Of a stretch of 64,000 nt of DNA, positions 15,616 to 24,948 are shown one piece after another. The position numbers and the translations under genes are program-made. The stretch lies in the NCBI GenBank assembly GCA_900317975.1, contig ONIZ01000003.1, positions 1 through 64,000 on the forward strand, in the 5' to 3' direction. Source of the stretch: an uncultured Bacillota bacterium (GTDB lineage Bacteria > Bacillota_I > Bacilli_A > RF39 > UBA660). A model generated the notes under the pieces. The model searched no databases, was not told the DNA's origin, and worked only from the letters and a program-made list of their open reading frames with translations. How positions within the stretch are numbered: position 1 is the first letter of the stretch; each line of letters opens with the position of its first letter.

Positions 15616-17801
15616 CTATGACCACCTCCTAAACCTCCGCTACTATGTACACCACTACTTGGCGAATAATTAAAATTAGGATTTAGCATTGCTTCTAATT
15701 GAGCATCCTGAGGAGCCGAAGAAGAACCAACATAATTTGTATTATCTCTATCTAATGGAAGATGTTGAAATCTATAATCAACATGAATAGTAATACCAAC
15801 TCTACTTTTTCCCCCATAATTATGATATTCCACTTTCTGATTAGGATATACATGAGAAGGTACTAATTGATAGTTTCCAAATCCTCCAACATCTTTCAAT
15901 TCTAAATAAACACTAGTTCCAATATTTGGATCAGTACCAGGTATAAACATTATAAAGTTTTCTACAGTATCATAAGAATAAGAATCTATATAATGATTAG
16001 TATTATTACCAGTATCACTATAATATAAATCTTCTACAGCAGTCATTATTTTAACACCAGAATTATTATCAATTACACTACCTAAACCTTTCAAACTATC
16101 ACATTTTTGAGTAATTCTAGATAAATTAAAAACTTCTTCTCCATTAATAAATTTACTAGTAAGTTCCCTCATACATTCAGGTGTATCAAAAATAGCATTT
16201 AAAATATCTAAATAATTACCACAATCATATGATTCAAGTTCCCTCATCGCAGCATTTAAATTAGTTTTTCTTAGTAATACATCTTTAACAATACTAGAAG
16301 TAACTTTTCTTTTTACTTCTATTAAATCACTAATATTATCATTTCCACTTAAATATCTAGATTTAACATATTCAACAGAAGGTAAAGGACTAATAATATC
16401 ATGTTTATAATCTTTAAAATCCCCTTCATCTAAACCAATATAATCTAAAACATCAGAATAATTATTTGGACTATTAAAACCAATTCCAATATGAGACAAA
16501 GAAACTTTTCTTACTATATCATTAGAAATTAAATATGTTAATCCTCCACAAAAAGAAACATCCATAGGATCCCCTTTTCCTAAACTTAAATCATCAATAA
16601 TTTCAAAAAATCTATTAGTAATAACTTCATCCATAGAAAAGTCTTCACTCAGATTAAATCTATCAATAAATAAATCTCTAATTTCATTATAATTATCATC
16701 ATTTTTATTTTTTTCAAAATAATATTTAAATTTCATTAATTCATAAATTGAAATATCGTCTTTAAAAATAGTATCAGTTAATTCATCAATATCTAAAGGA
16801 TTAGAATTTAATGATTTAGATACTCTCTTATAATAATTAGACATTGAACTTTTAAGTCTAGCAGGAATATCTATTCCAAACTTATTTGAATCAAGAGTAC
16901 CATCATGATACATCTTTAATGATTTTAAAGTTGCAAGACGCAAATATTCTCTCTTACCATTTTTTATTAAATCATCTACATTTCTAGTACCAGTATAATG
17001 TTTAGTGGCATGACTAGTTACATAATCAACTAATTCTTGATTAGTAGGATCATCAAAAATACTCTTATATAAACCTAAGTTTGATTTCCTTAGATTAAAT
17101 ATTTCATAGGCCATATCTCTTTGAATATCTTCTGGCTTAGATAATTTAACCCACTCTAAATCAAATTTTTGTTCTCTATAACTAAAATATAATATTTTAT
17201 TAATCAAACCTAGTGTTTGCAACTTGATATTAAAATCATTACAATCTATCAATCCATCTAAAGCAACATTTCCATATTCATCATTTGAAGATAAATAATA
17301 AAAGAATGAAGCTATGGAAGAATACTTTTCTGGAGTAGTAGCAGTAACATCTAATCGATCAACAATACCACTAAAACTTTTAACAAGATTATCATAATAT
17401 TGAACTTTACTAGCATCAGATTCAACTAATGGTTGTGTATTATTACGAACAACATCTACTAATTTATACAATAAATCTCTAGAAGTATTTGTTTGAGAAA
17501 AAGTAGGAAATCCATATCCATGAATTATATGTTTTAAATTCAAAGGGACAGGACCACCTGGAAAGGAAAAAGAAGTATTTCTAATAGGTAAATATGTAAA
17601 TACAATATTATTTGCTCCTAAAGTGCATAATTTTAAATATTCACGATAAGCAGCATTAAAAGAACTACTAAATTGTTGTAGTTGGTCATTGTACTCAACA
17701 ATATCATCATTAGTAACATGAGAGCTCTCATCATATATGACAGATCCCTCTACCCTTCTAGCATCCTCTAAAGAAGAATATAAACTAATATGCCCTGCCA
17801 T
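15612..17801 (-). CDS. Large cytoplasmic hypothetical protein with Gly/His C-terminus
   Basis: 729 aa, no family recognised. No signal peptide or membrane helix. The first part is helical with a hydrophobic, His-containing segment (LKHIIHGYGFPTF), the middle is charged and helical, the last 150 residues look beta-rich (VENFIMFIPGTDPNIGT) and the end is low-complexity Ser/Gly (SSGGLGGGHR). The start is the second ATG of an ATGATG pair (17801), five bases after AGGTGA. It is driven by a canonical promoter sharing its -35 with the divergent gene at 17892, and coupled to the 136-aa gene downstream. Confidence 0.65.
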   Translation of the reverse strand: MAGHISLYSSLEDARRVEGSVIYDESSHVTNDDIVEYNDQLQQFSSSFNAAYREYLKLCTLGANNIVFTYLPIRNTSFSFPGGPVPLNLKHIIHGYGFPTFSQTNTSRDLLYKLVDVVRNNTQPLVESDASKVQYYDNLVKSFSGIVDRLDVTATTPEKYSSIASFFYYLSSNDEYGNVALDGLIDCNDFNIKLQTLGLINKILYFSYREQKFDLEWVKLSKPEDIQRDMAYEIFNLRKSNLGLYKSIFDDPTNQELVDYVTSHATKHYTGTRNVDDLIKNGKREYLRLATLKSLKMYHDGTLDSNKFGIDIPARLKSSMSNYYKRVSKSLNSNPLDIDELTDTIFKDDISIYELMKFKYYFEKNKNDDNYNEIRDLFIDRFNLSEDFSMDEVITNRFFEIIDDLSLGKGDPMDVSFCGGLTYLISNDIVRKVSLSHIGIGFNSPNNYSDVLDYIGLDEGDFKDYKHDIISPLPSVEYVKSRYLSGNDNISDLIEVKRKVTSSIVKDVLLRKTNLNAAMRELESYDCGNYLDILNAIFDTPECMRELTSKFINGEEVFNLSRITQKCDSLKGLGSVIDNNSGVKIMTAVEDLYYSDTGNNTNHYIDSYSYDTVENFIMFIPGTDPNIGTSVYLELKDVGGFGNYQLVPSHVYPNQKVEYHNYGGKSRVGITIHVDYRFQHLPLDRDNTNYVGSSSAPQDAQLEAMLNPNFNYSPSSGVHSSGGLGGGHR

Positions 17802-17812
17802 CATTCTCACCT

Positions 17813-17841
17813 ATTATAATGATATCAAAATACATTGACAA
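17813..17841 (-). promoter_or_regulatory. Sigma-A promoter for the 729-aa/136-aa pair
   Basis: TTGTCA (17836-17841), 17-base spacer, TATAAT (17813-17818) on the minus strand. Its -35 overlaps the -35 of the divergent plus-strand promoter. Confidence 0.7.
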
Positions 17842-17863
17842 ATTCAACGGAATATGATAAAAT
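17835..17863 (+). promoter_or_regulatory. Sigma-A promoter for the 249-aa divergent gene
   Basis: TTGACA (17835-17840), 17-base spacer, TGATAAAAT with TAAAAT at 17858-17863. A near-consensus promoter face-to-face with the minus-strand one; the two share five bases of -35 sequence. Confidence 0.75.
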
Positions 17864-17891
17864 ATACACCGAAAAAAAGGAGACTAGTAGT

Positions 17892-18641
17892 ATGAAAAGT
17901 GGTATTGATAAAATTGATAAAATAGATAGAATAAAAGCTAAAATAGATGAAATAAGACAATGTAGTAATGATGAAGCTGGAACAAAAAAAATGCTAGAAT
18001 TACTTGATTTAAATTATGACGATTACAAAAAAGCATTAAGTGAAACAGGAGATCAATTAACAGCACAATTACAAGCAAAAAATAGAAATTTATTAGGTAA
18101 AGAAGTTTCAGATACAATAACATTAAATGGTAATGTTATTCCAGAAGAATTGTATGATCAAATATCACGAGCAGCACAAATTGCTATTACTTTTAAATAT
18201 AATAGAATGTCTTTAGAAAATGCCATCTCATATTTAAAAGAAGGTAATAGTATTTTATTAACACCAATACAAATAGCACAATTACTAGTTAATACAGAAC
18301 CTGAAGATAAAGAATTATTTGATAATGAAGATAAAGAATTAATAAATGAATTGTGTGCAGAAGCACAAATATATACACCAGAAGAAGCAAGAACACTATT
18401 ACAATTCCTACAACTTAAAAGATTATCAACTAAAGAAAATACAGATTTATATAAAAGAATTGTAAGATGTTTAGAAACTAATTATGACTATAGTCTTTTA
18501 TTAACAGAAGATGGAACTCTACTAAGAACTAGTAGTCAAAATATAGAAGATAAAAAACGTGAAGATGAGGCAACTCCAGAGAATAAAGGAATTATTAAAA
18601 AAAGAGAATTTCAAAGTCCAAAAATGAACAGATCATTATAA
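17892..18641 (+). CDS. Hypothetical cytoplasmic protein, divergent from 729-aa gene
   Basis: 249 aa, not recognised. It opens with a repetitive helical IDKIDKIDRIKAKIDEI segment, then continues helical and acidic without membrane helices or cysteine motifs (two Cys only). The start is ATG 17892 after AGGAGA; the longer reading from 17835 would begin inside the -35 box and is rejected. Strongest promoter of its neighbourhood and its own terminator. The shared promoter core suggests linked regulation with the 729-aa protein. Confidence 0.68.
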   Translation: MKSGIDKIDKIDRIKAKIDEIRQCSNDEAGTKKMLELLDLNYDDYKKALSETGDQLTAQLQAKNRNLLGKEVSDTITLNGNVIPEELYDQISRAAQIAITFKYNRMSLENAISYLKEGNSILLTPIQIAQLLVNTEPEDKELFDNEDKELINELCAEAQIYTPEEARTLLQFLQLKRLSTKENTDLYKRIVRCLETNYDYSLLLTEDGTLLRTSSQNIEDKKREDEATPENKGIIKKREFQSPKMNRSL

Positions 18642-18655
18642 TCTGTTCATTTTTT
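18624..18655 (+). terminator. Bidirectional terminator between converging genes
   Basis: 10-bp stem ATGAACAGAT/ATCTGTTCAT (18624-18633, 18641-18650), T tract on both sides. The plus-strand stop codon is in the loop. Confidence 0.85.
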
Positions 18656-18666
18656 CTTTTAAAAAA

Positions 18667-19395
18667 CTAATTATTATCTTCATTTAAACTTATAGGATTT
18701 TTAATACCTTCAATTTTTCCTATATCGTTATATTCCAATTTAACATCAAAATTATTAGTACATAATCCAATAGTACGACAATAATTGCTAAACTTATAAT
18801 TAACATGATCTATACTATTATCAGCTTTAAATATAACTTCTACTTCACTAGGAATATCATCATAATCAGTAACATTACCATCTAATAACTCATTAATAGT
18901 ATTAGTGCTAATTAAGAAATTATAAATAACTTTTCCACTTTCATAATCTGTTTTATTAGTAAAAGATGAATTTTTAACTATCTTATCCACATAATCTATA
19001 TTAGTAAATTTATAAAAATTATTAGGATTATCACACATAATCCAGTTACCATCTGAATTAATTAGAAAACTATCAATACTTCTAAAATATTCCCTTACTT
19101 CATCACCAGTTGTTATAGTAAACTTCTCATTAGTTTCTTTTATTTTTCCTTCTATTATAGTCTCTACTCCATCAATATTTATTGTATATTTATAACCGTA
19201 ATTAGCAGCTAATAACTCCTCCCATGAAGAATCATTAGTAATAGTATTATAGTATTCTTCAGGATTAGTAGTCCCTACAGTTCTAGAAAATATCGCAATA
19301 AAAACAAGAAATAAAAGAAATGCAAAAAAGAAAATTATAGCTTTTCCTTTAGATGTAGATCCAACTTCATTAATATTTTCAATAAAATTCTTCAT
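18667..19395 (-). CDS. Membrane-anchored extracytoplasmic protein, unknown
   Basis: 242 aa, not recognised. A short cytoplasmic head, one helix (about 19-37, IIFFFAFLLFLVFIAIF), then an extracytoplasmic domain of about 200 residues predicted beta-rich (YGYKYTINIDG, VEVIFKADNS), resembling a lipoprotein-carrier-like sandwich (inference). Cys pair near the C-terminus (NYCRTIGLC). Its ATG overlaps the fmt stop (TAATG), so it is co-translated with fmt. Confidence 0.65.
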   Translation of the reverse strand: MKNFIENINEVGSTSKGKAIIFFFAFLLFLVFIAIFSRTVGTTNPEEYYNTITNDSSWEELLAANYGYKYTINIDGVETIIEGKIKETNEKFTITTGDEVREYFRSIDSFLINSDGNWIMCDNPNNFYKFTNIDYVDKIVKNSSFTNKTDYESGKVIYNFLISTNTINELLDGNVTDYDDIPSEVEVIFKADNSIDHVNYKFSNYCRTIGLCTNNFDVKLEYNDIGKIEGIKNPISLNEDNN

Positions 19396-20315
19396 TACAA
19401 CACCTTATTTATTAATTTATTCTTATCTATACCATTCAAATAACTAGAAACATCCATTTTTTTCTTTCCAAAAGGCTGAATTTCTTCTAAAATAATTTCT
19501 CCATCTCCAGTACTAATACCTATACCATCTTTATATAATTGAAAAATTACTCCAGGCCTATCATACTTATTAGTACCTATTCTACTTTTATAAACCTTAG
19601 TACGATTATCATCCATCATAAAATATGCTCCAATACTAGGAGATAATCCTCTAATTAAATTATATATTTCTAAAGTTGATTTATTAAAATCAATAACTTC
19701 ATCTTCAGGCTTAATATTATAAGCATAACTTACTTCATCTTCGTTTTGCTTCTCTCTACCATTAGTACCATCTATTATTGAAGGTAATACTTCTATTAAT
19801 AATTCACTACCTAATTTACTTAATTTATTAGATAATGTTTCTAAATTATCATCCATCTCTATTGGAATAGATCTTTTACTAATCATATCTCCAGTATCCA
19901 TTCCAACATCCATATACATAATAGTTATACCAGTTTCACTATCACCATTAATTATAGCTCTGTGAATTGGAGCACCACCCCTATATTTAGGTAATAAAGA
20001 AGCATGTACATTTATGCATCCTAATCTAGGTATATCTAATACTTCTTTTGGAATAATCTGTCCATAAGCACATGTAACAATTAAATCAGGATTCCATTCT
20101 ACAATTTTTTGATAATCATTTCTAATCTTTACAGGCTGAAATACTTCTATATTATTATTTAAAGCTAATTCCTTAATAGGTGTATTAGTTAATATTTTCT
20201 TTCTACCAACTTCTTTATCAGGCTGACTAACTACTCCAATAACTTCATAATTATCAATTAAACTTTGCAATATATTTGTCGCAAAAACAGGCGTACCCAT
20301 AAAAACAATCTTCAT
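19395..20315 (-). CDS. fmt: Methionyl-tRNA formyltransferase
   Basis: A 306-aa enzyme that formylates initiator Met-tRNA using 10-formyl-THF. MKIVFMGTPVFA start, the active-site signature NVHASLLPKYRGGAPI and the catalytic Asp in DVGMDTGDM are present; an OB-like C-terminal domain follows. Normal length is about 310. AGGAGTGA ribosome site and a TTGATT/TATTAT promoter at 20336-20364. The deformylase gene def, often adjacent, is not in the window. Confidence 0.96.
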   Translation of the reverse strand: MKIVFMGTPVFATNILQSLIDNYEVIGVVSQPDKEVGRKKILTNTPIKELALNNNIEVFQPVKIRNDYQKIVEWNPDLIVTCAYGQIIPKEVLDIPRLGCINVHASLLPKYRGGAPIHRAIINGDSETGITIMYMDVGMDTGDMISKRSIPIEMDDNLETLSNKLSKLGSELLIEVLPSIIDGTNGREKQNEDEVSYAYNIKPEDEVIDFNKSTLEIYNLIRGLSPSIGAYFMMDDNRTKVYKSRIGTNKYDRPGVIFQLYKDGIGISTGDGEIILEEIQPFGKKKMDVSSYLNGIDKNKLINKVL

Positions 20316-20335
20316 ATTATCACTCCTAAGTAGCT

Positions 20336-20364
20336 ATAATAAATTATTTATGTAATAAAATCAA
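20336..20364 (-). promoter_or_regulatory. Sigma-A promoter for fmt
   Basis: TTGATT (20359-20364), 17-base spacer, TATTAT (20336-20341) on the minus strand. The -35 lies within the last codons of the preceding gene. Confidence 0.6.
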
Positions 20365-21452
20365 ATAATATTTATTATTACTAATAATAATCCTACAGTT
20401 AATAGAATTACTCCTAATAACATTAATAATGAAACAATACCATGATTACCAACAAAATCATCATATAAACTAAATTCATTATCCTCTATTTTATAATTAG
20501 TAGATTTAACAAAATTATTAGAAAAGCTAATTATTTCAATATCATCATTCTTAATATCATACTCATATTTATAATTAGTATAATTATTATTAACTAGCCT
20601 ATCAAAAATAATATCATAATTCTCAGATTTATATTTTTGGGTAAATCTGTCTAAATCAAACTTATCCATTTTTAACTTATCTCTTCTTATTAACATAATA
20701 GATGAATTAACACTATCATTATTAAGAAGTTCCCATTCTTTATTAAATAAGTCAATTATCTTATTGCCTAAATCAGTAGAAATATAATTACTACTTATAA
20801 CCTTCTTAATATTAGTTAAACATCTCTTATAATTCTTTTTTAAATAAGCATCTTTATATTTAACTAAATCATCATTACATATTAAATCATAAAAGTAATA
20901 AGGACTCCTAACAGAATAATAATAAGCAGTTTTCATATTATCAGTTAAATATATAACTTTATCATTAAAATCTTTATCTATAATATTAATATTATCATTT
21001 AATAAATCTACTTTTAAACTATTAAAATCATTATATAAATTTTTATAATTATCTATAATAAATCCATTCTTATTAATCTCATCAGTATAAATATCACTAT
21101 AAGCATGCATCATATATCCATTAACAATATATTTATCATAAATATATTTTATAAATGATTCTTTACTATTATATCCTAATTTAGTAATAACAATTTTACT
21201 AAGTAACTTATTTATACCATCATTAATATCATCCATTTTATCTAACTTTTTAAATAAATATTTTAATTCTCCAAAGTAACTATCAAAATACATTATATTA
21301 TCAACAATAATACTATATTTAAATAAAGCATCATAAAAGATACCAATCAAATCATATTGATCAGCATTTACTTTATTATGATATACATCTTTATTATATA
21401 GATCAGTAATAAAATTAATAATATCCTCTCTTCTTAATAGTTCTTTAAACAT
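20361..21452 (-). CDS. Tail-anchored protein, possible ADP-ribosyltransferase-like fold
   Basis: 363 aa, no family assigned. A C-terminal membrane helix (about 341-363) with nothing after it suggests tail anchoring with a cytoplasmic body. The segments GYMMHAYSD (His116) followed by KNGF, then VIYLTDNMKTAYYYS (about 166-180) and SPYYF resemble the H...Y-L-T...A..YS layout of ADP-ribosyltransferase-like proteins. This is pattern reading, not proof. Asn, Asp and Tyr content is very high. It follows the 85-aa tail-anchored gene by eight bases; AGGAGA precedes the ATG. Confidence 0.55.
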   Translation of the reverse strand: MFKELLRREDIINFITDLYNKDVYHNKVNADQYDLIGIFYDALFKYSIIVDNIMYFDSYFGELKYLFKKLDKMDDINDGINKLLSKIVITKLGYNSKESFIKYIYDKYIVNGYMMHAYSDIYTDEINKNGFIIDNYKNLYNDFNSLKVDLLNDNINIIDKDFNDKVIYLTDNMKTAYYYSVRSPYYFYDLICNDDLVKYKDAYLKKNYKRCLTNIKKVISSNYISTDLGNKIIDLFNKEWELLNNDSVNSSIMLIRRDKLKMDKFDLDRFTQKYKSENYDIIFDRLVNNNYTNYKYEYDIKNDDIEIISFSNNFVKSTNYKIEDNEFSLYDDFVGNHGIVSLLMLLGVILLTVGLLLVIINII

Positions 21453-21460
21453 AAAATCTC

Positions 21461-21718
21461 CTAATTTGTACCTCTACTAATATAGAAAAATGCCATAACA
21501 GCAATAAAAACAAATAATGCAATTAAAATAATTTTAACTACAATATTATTTTTATCATAAAAATGACTTTTATCAGAAGTACTATTATTAATTAATTCTC
21601 TATATTCTTCTTGATTTTTTCTATTTACATCAACACCATTGTCACCATCATTAAAATTAAAATTTTGTTCATTCTGTTCTTCACTATAGTTATTACCCTT
21701 ATTATCAAAGAATTCCAT
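21461..21718 (-). CDS. Small tail-anchored membrane protein
   Basis: 85 aa, unknown. An Asn/Glu/Gln-rich acidic N-terminal half (low complexity) and one helix near the C-terminus (KIILIALFVFIAVMAFFYI) with a short basic end. AGGTGA ribosome site. Probably co-transcribed and functionally linked with the tail-anchored 363-aa protein just downstream. Confidence 0.65.
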   Translation of the reverse strand: MEFFDNKGNNYSEEQNEQNFNFNDGDNGVDVNRKNQEEYRELINNSTSDKSHFYDKNNIVVKIILIALFVFIAVMAFFYISRGTN

Positions 21719-21759
21719 AACTATTCACCTCTATTCTTACTTATATATTATCATAAATA

Positions 21760-21790
21760 TTAATAAAATCCTACATTAATGTGTAGGATT
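21760..21790 (-). terminator. Terminator of priA
   Basis: 9-bp stem AATCCTACA/TGTAGGATT (21767-21775, 21782-21790), then TTATT on the minus strand. The stop codon lies in the loop. Confidence 0.65.
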
Positions 21791-23932
21791 AAAATCTATA
21801 TCGACTTTTATATTATTATTATTTTTATAATGATCAATAATTTTAGATAAAATATCTTTAATATTATCAATCTTTTTATATTTAATATATATACTATATC
21901 TATAAGTATTATTAATTCTAAATAATTCAGAAGGACCTAAAATAATATTATTATTTAAATTTCTATCTAAACTCCTTTTAATCTTATTAGATTCATTAAA
22001 TACAATTGAATTATCTTTTCCACTAATTTTAATAAAACAAATATAATAATATGGAGGATATTTTAATATTCTTCTAATATTCATTTCTTCTTTATAAAAG
22101 CCTAAATAATTATTATATTTAACATACTTTATAGCATAATGATCTGGATTATATGTTTGAATTAATACTTTTCCAGATTTATCACTTCTTCCAGCTCTAC
22201 CACTTACTTGATTAAGTAATGAGAAAGTATTTTCACTACTTCTAAAATCTGGAATATTAAGTGATGTATCAGCATTAATTACTCCAACTAATGTAACAAG
22301 AGGAAAATCAAGTCCTTTACTAACTATTTGAGTACCTAATAATATGTCATATTCATGATTACGAAATGAAGTTATCATTTTTTCATGCATACCCTTACGA
22401 CTAGTTGTATCATAATCCATTCTAAGTATTTTACCAGTAGTAAGTTTTTTTAATTCTTCTTCAATTCTCTCAGTCCCAACTCCTAAAGGAGAAAGTGATT
22501 TTTCACCACATTCAGGACAAACAATCTGTTCCTTAGTAGCATATCCACAATAATGACATCTTAAAGTCTTACTACTTTTATGATAAGTAAGAGTAATATC
22601 ACAATTAGGACATTTAAATGTATATCCACAATTCTTACAAGATACAAATGAAGAATATCCCCTACGATTAAGAAGTAATATAACTTGTTCACCCAAACTA
22701 ATTTTATTATTTATTTCATCAATTAAAATTTTACTAAAGTGACCAACGCTTCTTTTCATTTCATTATTCATATCAATTATTTTAATTTCAGGAAGATCTT
22801 TACCATTAACTCTTTTATCTAATTTTAATAAATGATAAACTCCCTTTTCAGCTCTAGCCATAACTTCAAGAGAAGGTGTTGCTGAACCAAATAATACTTT
22901 AGCATTATGATATTTAGAACGAATTAAGGCTACATCTTTAGCATTATATCTAGGATTAGAATCACTTTGTTTATAAGAATCACTATGTTCCTCATCAATA
23001 ATAATTACTCCAATATTTTTAAGAGGCGCAAATATAGCGCTTCTTGCTCCTATAACAATAGTAGCTTCTCCTCGCTCTATTCTTCTATATTCATCATATC
23101 TTTCTCCATCACTTAAAGCAGAATGTAGTGCAGCAATCTTATTACCAAATCTATCACTAAATCTATTTAATAATTGGTGAGTTAAACTAATTTCAGGAAC
23201 TAAAACAATTGCTGTTTTATTAAGCTTTAAATAATAATCAATTATTTCCATATAAACTTCAGTTTTTCCAGATCCAGTAACACCAAACAAAAGTGTTGGA
23301 ATTAAATCATCATAAGAAATAAATTCATCATAAACAACTTTTTGTAAAGGCGTTAATTTATGCACAATTTTTTTCTCATTAGAATGATCCAATCTATAAG
23401 TTTCAATCTTTTCTTCAATTAGAATGTTTTTATTTTTTAAAGTATTTAAAGAACTAATACTAATATCAATTAGTTCACTACGTTTAACTTTATCATTTCC
23501 ACATTTATTAATAATTTCTAATTGTTTATCATTAAACTTATAATCTTTTAAATCTATATCTTTATTTATAGAATAATAAGTATCATATTTTTTATTAATA
23601 GAATTATCATGAGCCTTCAATGCTTTTGGAAGCATTACTTGATAACAAGATATTAATGTAGATAAAGTCATTTCTTTTAATTGTTTTCCTAATTCTAACA
23701 TCTCATCATTTAAAATTACATCTTTAGAAACAATAGAATTAATATATTTTAAATTATCTATTTCACTATCATTTTTTATTTCTAAAACAAAACCAATTAT
23801 TTCTCTTCTTCCAAAAGGAACATTAACTTTAACTCCAACTCTTATATCATTTTCTAATTCTTGAGGTACAAGATAATCAAAGCACTTATCAACATTGCTA
23901 CTAGAAACTTCTACTAAAACACTAACAACCAT
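21776..23932 (-). CDS. priA: Primosomal replication-restart helicase PriA
   Basis: 718 aa. Loads the replicative helicase at stalled forks. In order: N-terminal DNA-binding domain (FDYLVP start), winged helix, DEAH-type helicase with GVTGSGKTEVY and IIDEEHSDSYK, a zinc-binding module of four Cys pairs (CKNC, CPNC, CHYC, CPEC) and helicase lobe 2 with QVSGRAGR. Normal length. AGGAGGT ribosome site. Own TATAAT (23953-23958) and terminator. Confidence 0.97.
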   Translation of the reverse strand: MVVSVLVEVSSSNVDKCFDYLVPQELENDIRVGVKVNVPFGRREIIGFVLEIKNDSEIDNLKYINSIVSKDVILNDEMLELGKQLKEMTLSTLISCYQVMLPKALKAHDNSINKKYDTYYSINKDIDLKDYKFNDKQLEIINKCGNDKVKRSELIDISISSLNTLKNKNILIEEKIETYRLDHSNEKKIVHKLTPLQKVVYDEFISYDDLIPTLLFGVTGSGKTEVYMEIIDYYLKLNKTAIVLVPEISLTHQLLNRFSDRFGNKIAALHSALSDGERYDEYRRIERGEATIVIGARSAIFAPLKNIGVIIIDEEHSDSYKQSDSNPRYNAKDVALIRSKYHNAKVLFGSATPSLEVMARAEKGVYHLLKLDKRVNGKDLPEIKIIDMNNEMKRSVGHFSKILIDEINNKISLGEQVILLLNRRGYSSFVSCKNCGYTFKCPNCDITLTYHKSSKTLRCHYCGYATKEQIVCPECGEKSLSPLGVGTERIEEELKKLTTGKILRMDYDTTSRKGMHEKMITSFRNHEYDILLGTQIVSKGLDFPLVTLVGVINADTSLNIPDFRSSENTFSLLNQVSGRAGRSDKSGKVLIQTYNPDHYAIKYVKYNNYLGFYKEEMNIRRILKYPPYYYICFIKISGKDNSIVFNESNKIKRSLDRNLNNNIILGPSELFRINNTYRYSIYIKYKKIDNIKDILSKIIDHYKNNNNIKVDIDFNPTH

Positions 23933-23952
23933 ACTTATACCTCCTTAAATTT

Positions 23953-23958
23953 ATTATA
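23953..23958 (-). promoter_or_regulatory. -10 box for priA
   Basis: TATAAT on the minus strand, immediately after the srtB terminator. No clear -35. Confidence 0.4.
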
Positions 23959-23962
23959 CACT

Positions 23963-23993
23963 AAAAAAGAAAAAAGACTATTACTAGTCTTTT
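23963..23993 (-). terminator. Terminator of srtB
   Basis: 9-bp stem AAAAGACTA/TAGTCTTTT (23972-23980, 23985-23993) with a long T-rich tail on the minus strand. It overlaps the srtB stop. Confidence 0.85.
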
Positions 23994-24933
23994 AAAAAGA
24001 TTCTTCACTAATCAATTTAGCATGTACTACTTTTCTACCTTTATTATCCTCTGTACAAGTAGAAAGAGTAATTATTTTATCACTTGCACTAACAGATTCA
24101 CCAAATCCCATTGTATCTTTACTAGCAAGTCCATTTAACCAATTTTGATATTCGCTATCACTATAGAAATCAACTTGTAAATAATCTACTACAGGTTCAC
24201 TAATATAAACACTAAATATTTTATAAGTATATTTTTTACCTGGAGTCAAAACAACAATATTATGAGAAGTATTATTAAACCATTTCTTAGTAAATAATTT
24301 ACTAACACTACCAAACCCACCTTTATTCAACAGGTTATGCCCATAAAATATAACATTATTATCACTCATAGGTCTATTTCTATAATCCATAAAAATCCAA
24401 CCGTTATGAGTATATTCCTTAGTAAAATTATGAGTTAAATAGAAATCATTATCAGAAGTTAAAACAACAGGATAATTAATATTAGTACCATCTACACTAA
24501 TCCATGCAACAGTCTGTTCATTAATACTTTGTAACCAAGAAAAATCAACTTCTCCTAAACTCATTTTACTAAATCTAGCATATGAATAATCAGCAATTAC
24601 AGGCTCTTCTTGAGGTGGAGCCTCTTCTACCTTTTCTTCAACTTTAGGAATTTCATCATTTTTAGATAGATCTACAACTTTTTGTCCAGGTGTATATACT
24701 AAACTAAAAATAGTAGTAAAACTCAAAACATAAATACAAGCAAGTAATATAGCTTCTGGTCTATCCTTTTCAAGTAATTTATTAATAGGTTTATCAAACT
24801 TATTTTTAAATATCTTATTTAAAACTTTTAATATAGAAATAAGAATTGTACTAATACCTGTATAAATAATGTTAAGAATAAATGTAAAACCATTCATTGT
24901 AGTATTAAAAAGATATGCTAAAATTTTAAACAT
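23992..24933 (-). CDS. srtB: Class B sortase
   Basis: A 313-aa membrane transpeptidase. Two N-terminal hydrophobic segments (residues about 1-40 and 62-80), a Pro/Glu linker, then the sortase B core: VAWISVDGTNINYPVV, YLTHNF, GWIFMDYRNRP, catalytic His in VIFYGHNLL, catalytic Cys in TLSTCTEDN and Arg in GRKVVHAKL, all intact. The double N-terminal hairpin is longer than usual. Possible substrate: the NPVTG protein at 54016-58650 (inference). It follows a 113-aa membrane protein by 15 bases. GGTGAT ribosome site. Confidence 0.92.
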   Translation of the reverse strand: MFKILAYLFNTTMNGFTFILNIIYTGISTILISILKVLNKIFKNKFDKPINKLLEKDRPEAILLACIYVLSFTTIFSLVYTPGQKVVDLSKNDEIPKVEEKVEEAPPQEEPVIADYSYARFSKMSLGEVDFSWLQSINEQTVAWISVDGTNINYPVVLTSDNDFYLTHNFTKEYTHNGWIFMDYRNRPMSDNNVIFYGHNLLNKGGFGSVSKLFTKKWFNNTSHNIVVLTPGKKYTYKIFSVYISEPVVDYLQVDFYSDSEYQNWLNGLASKDTMGFGESVSASDKIITLSTCTEDNKGRKVVHAKLISEESF

Positions 24934-24948
24934 TTATATCACCACATT

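Noticed and set aside
15612-17801. IIHGYGF as an ADP-ribosyltransferase H-G motif
   Set aside because: No following Tyr or Glu motif in suitable context, unlike the protein at 20361.
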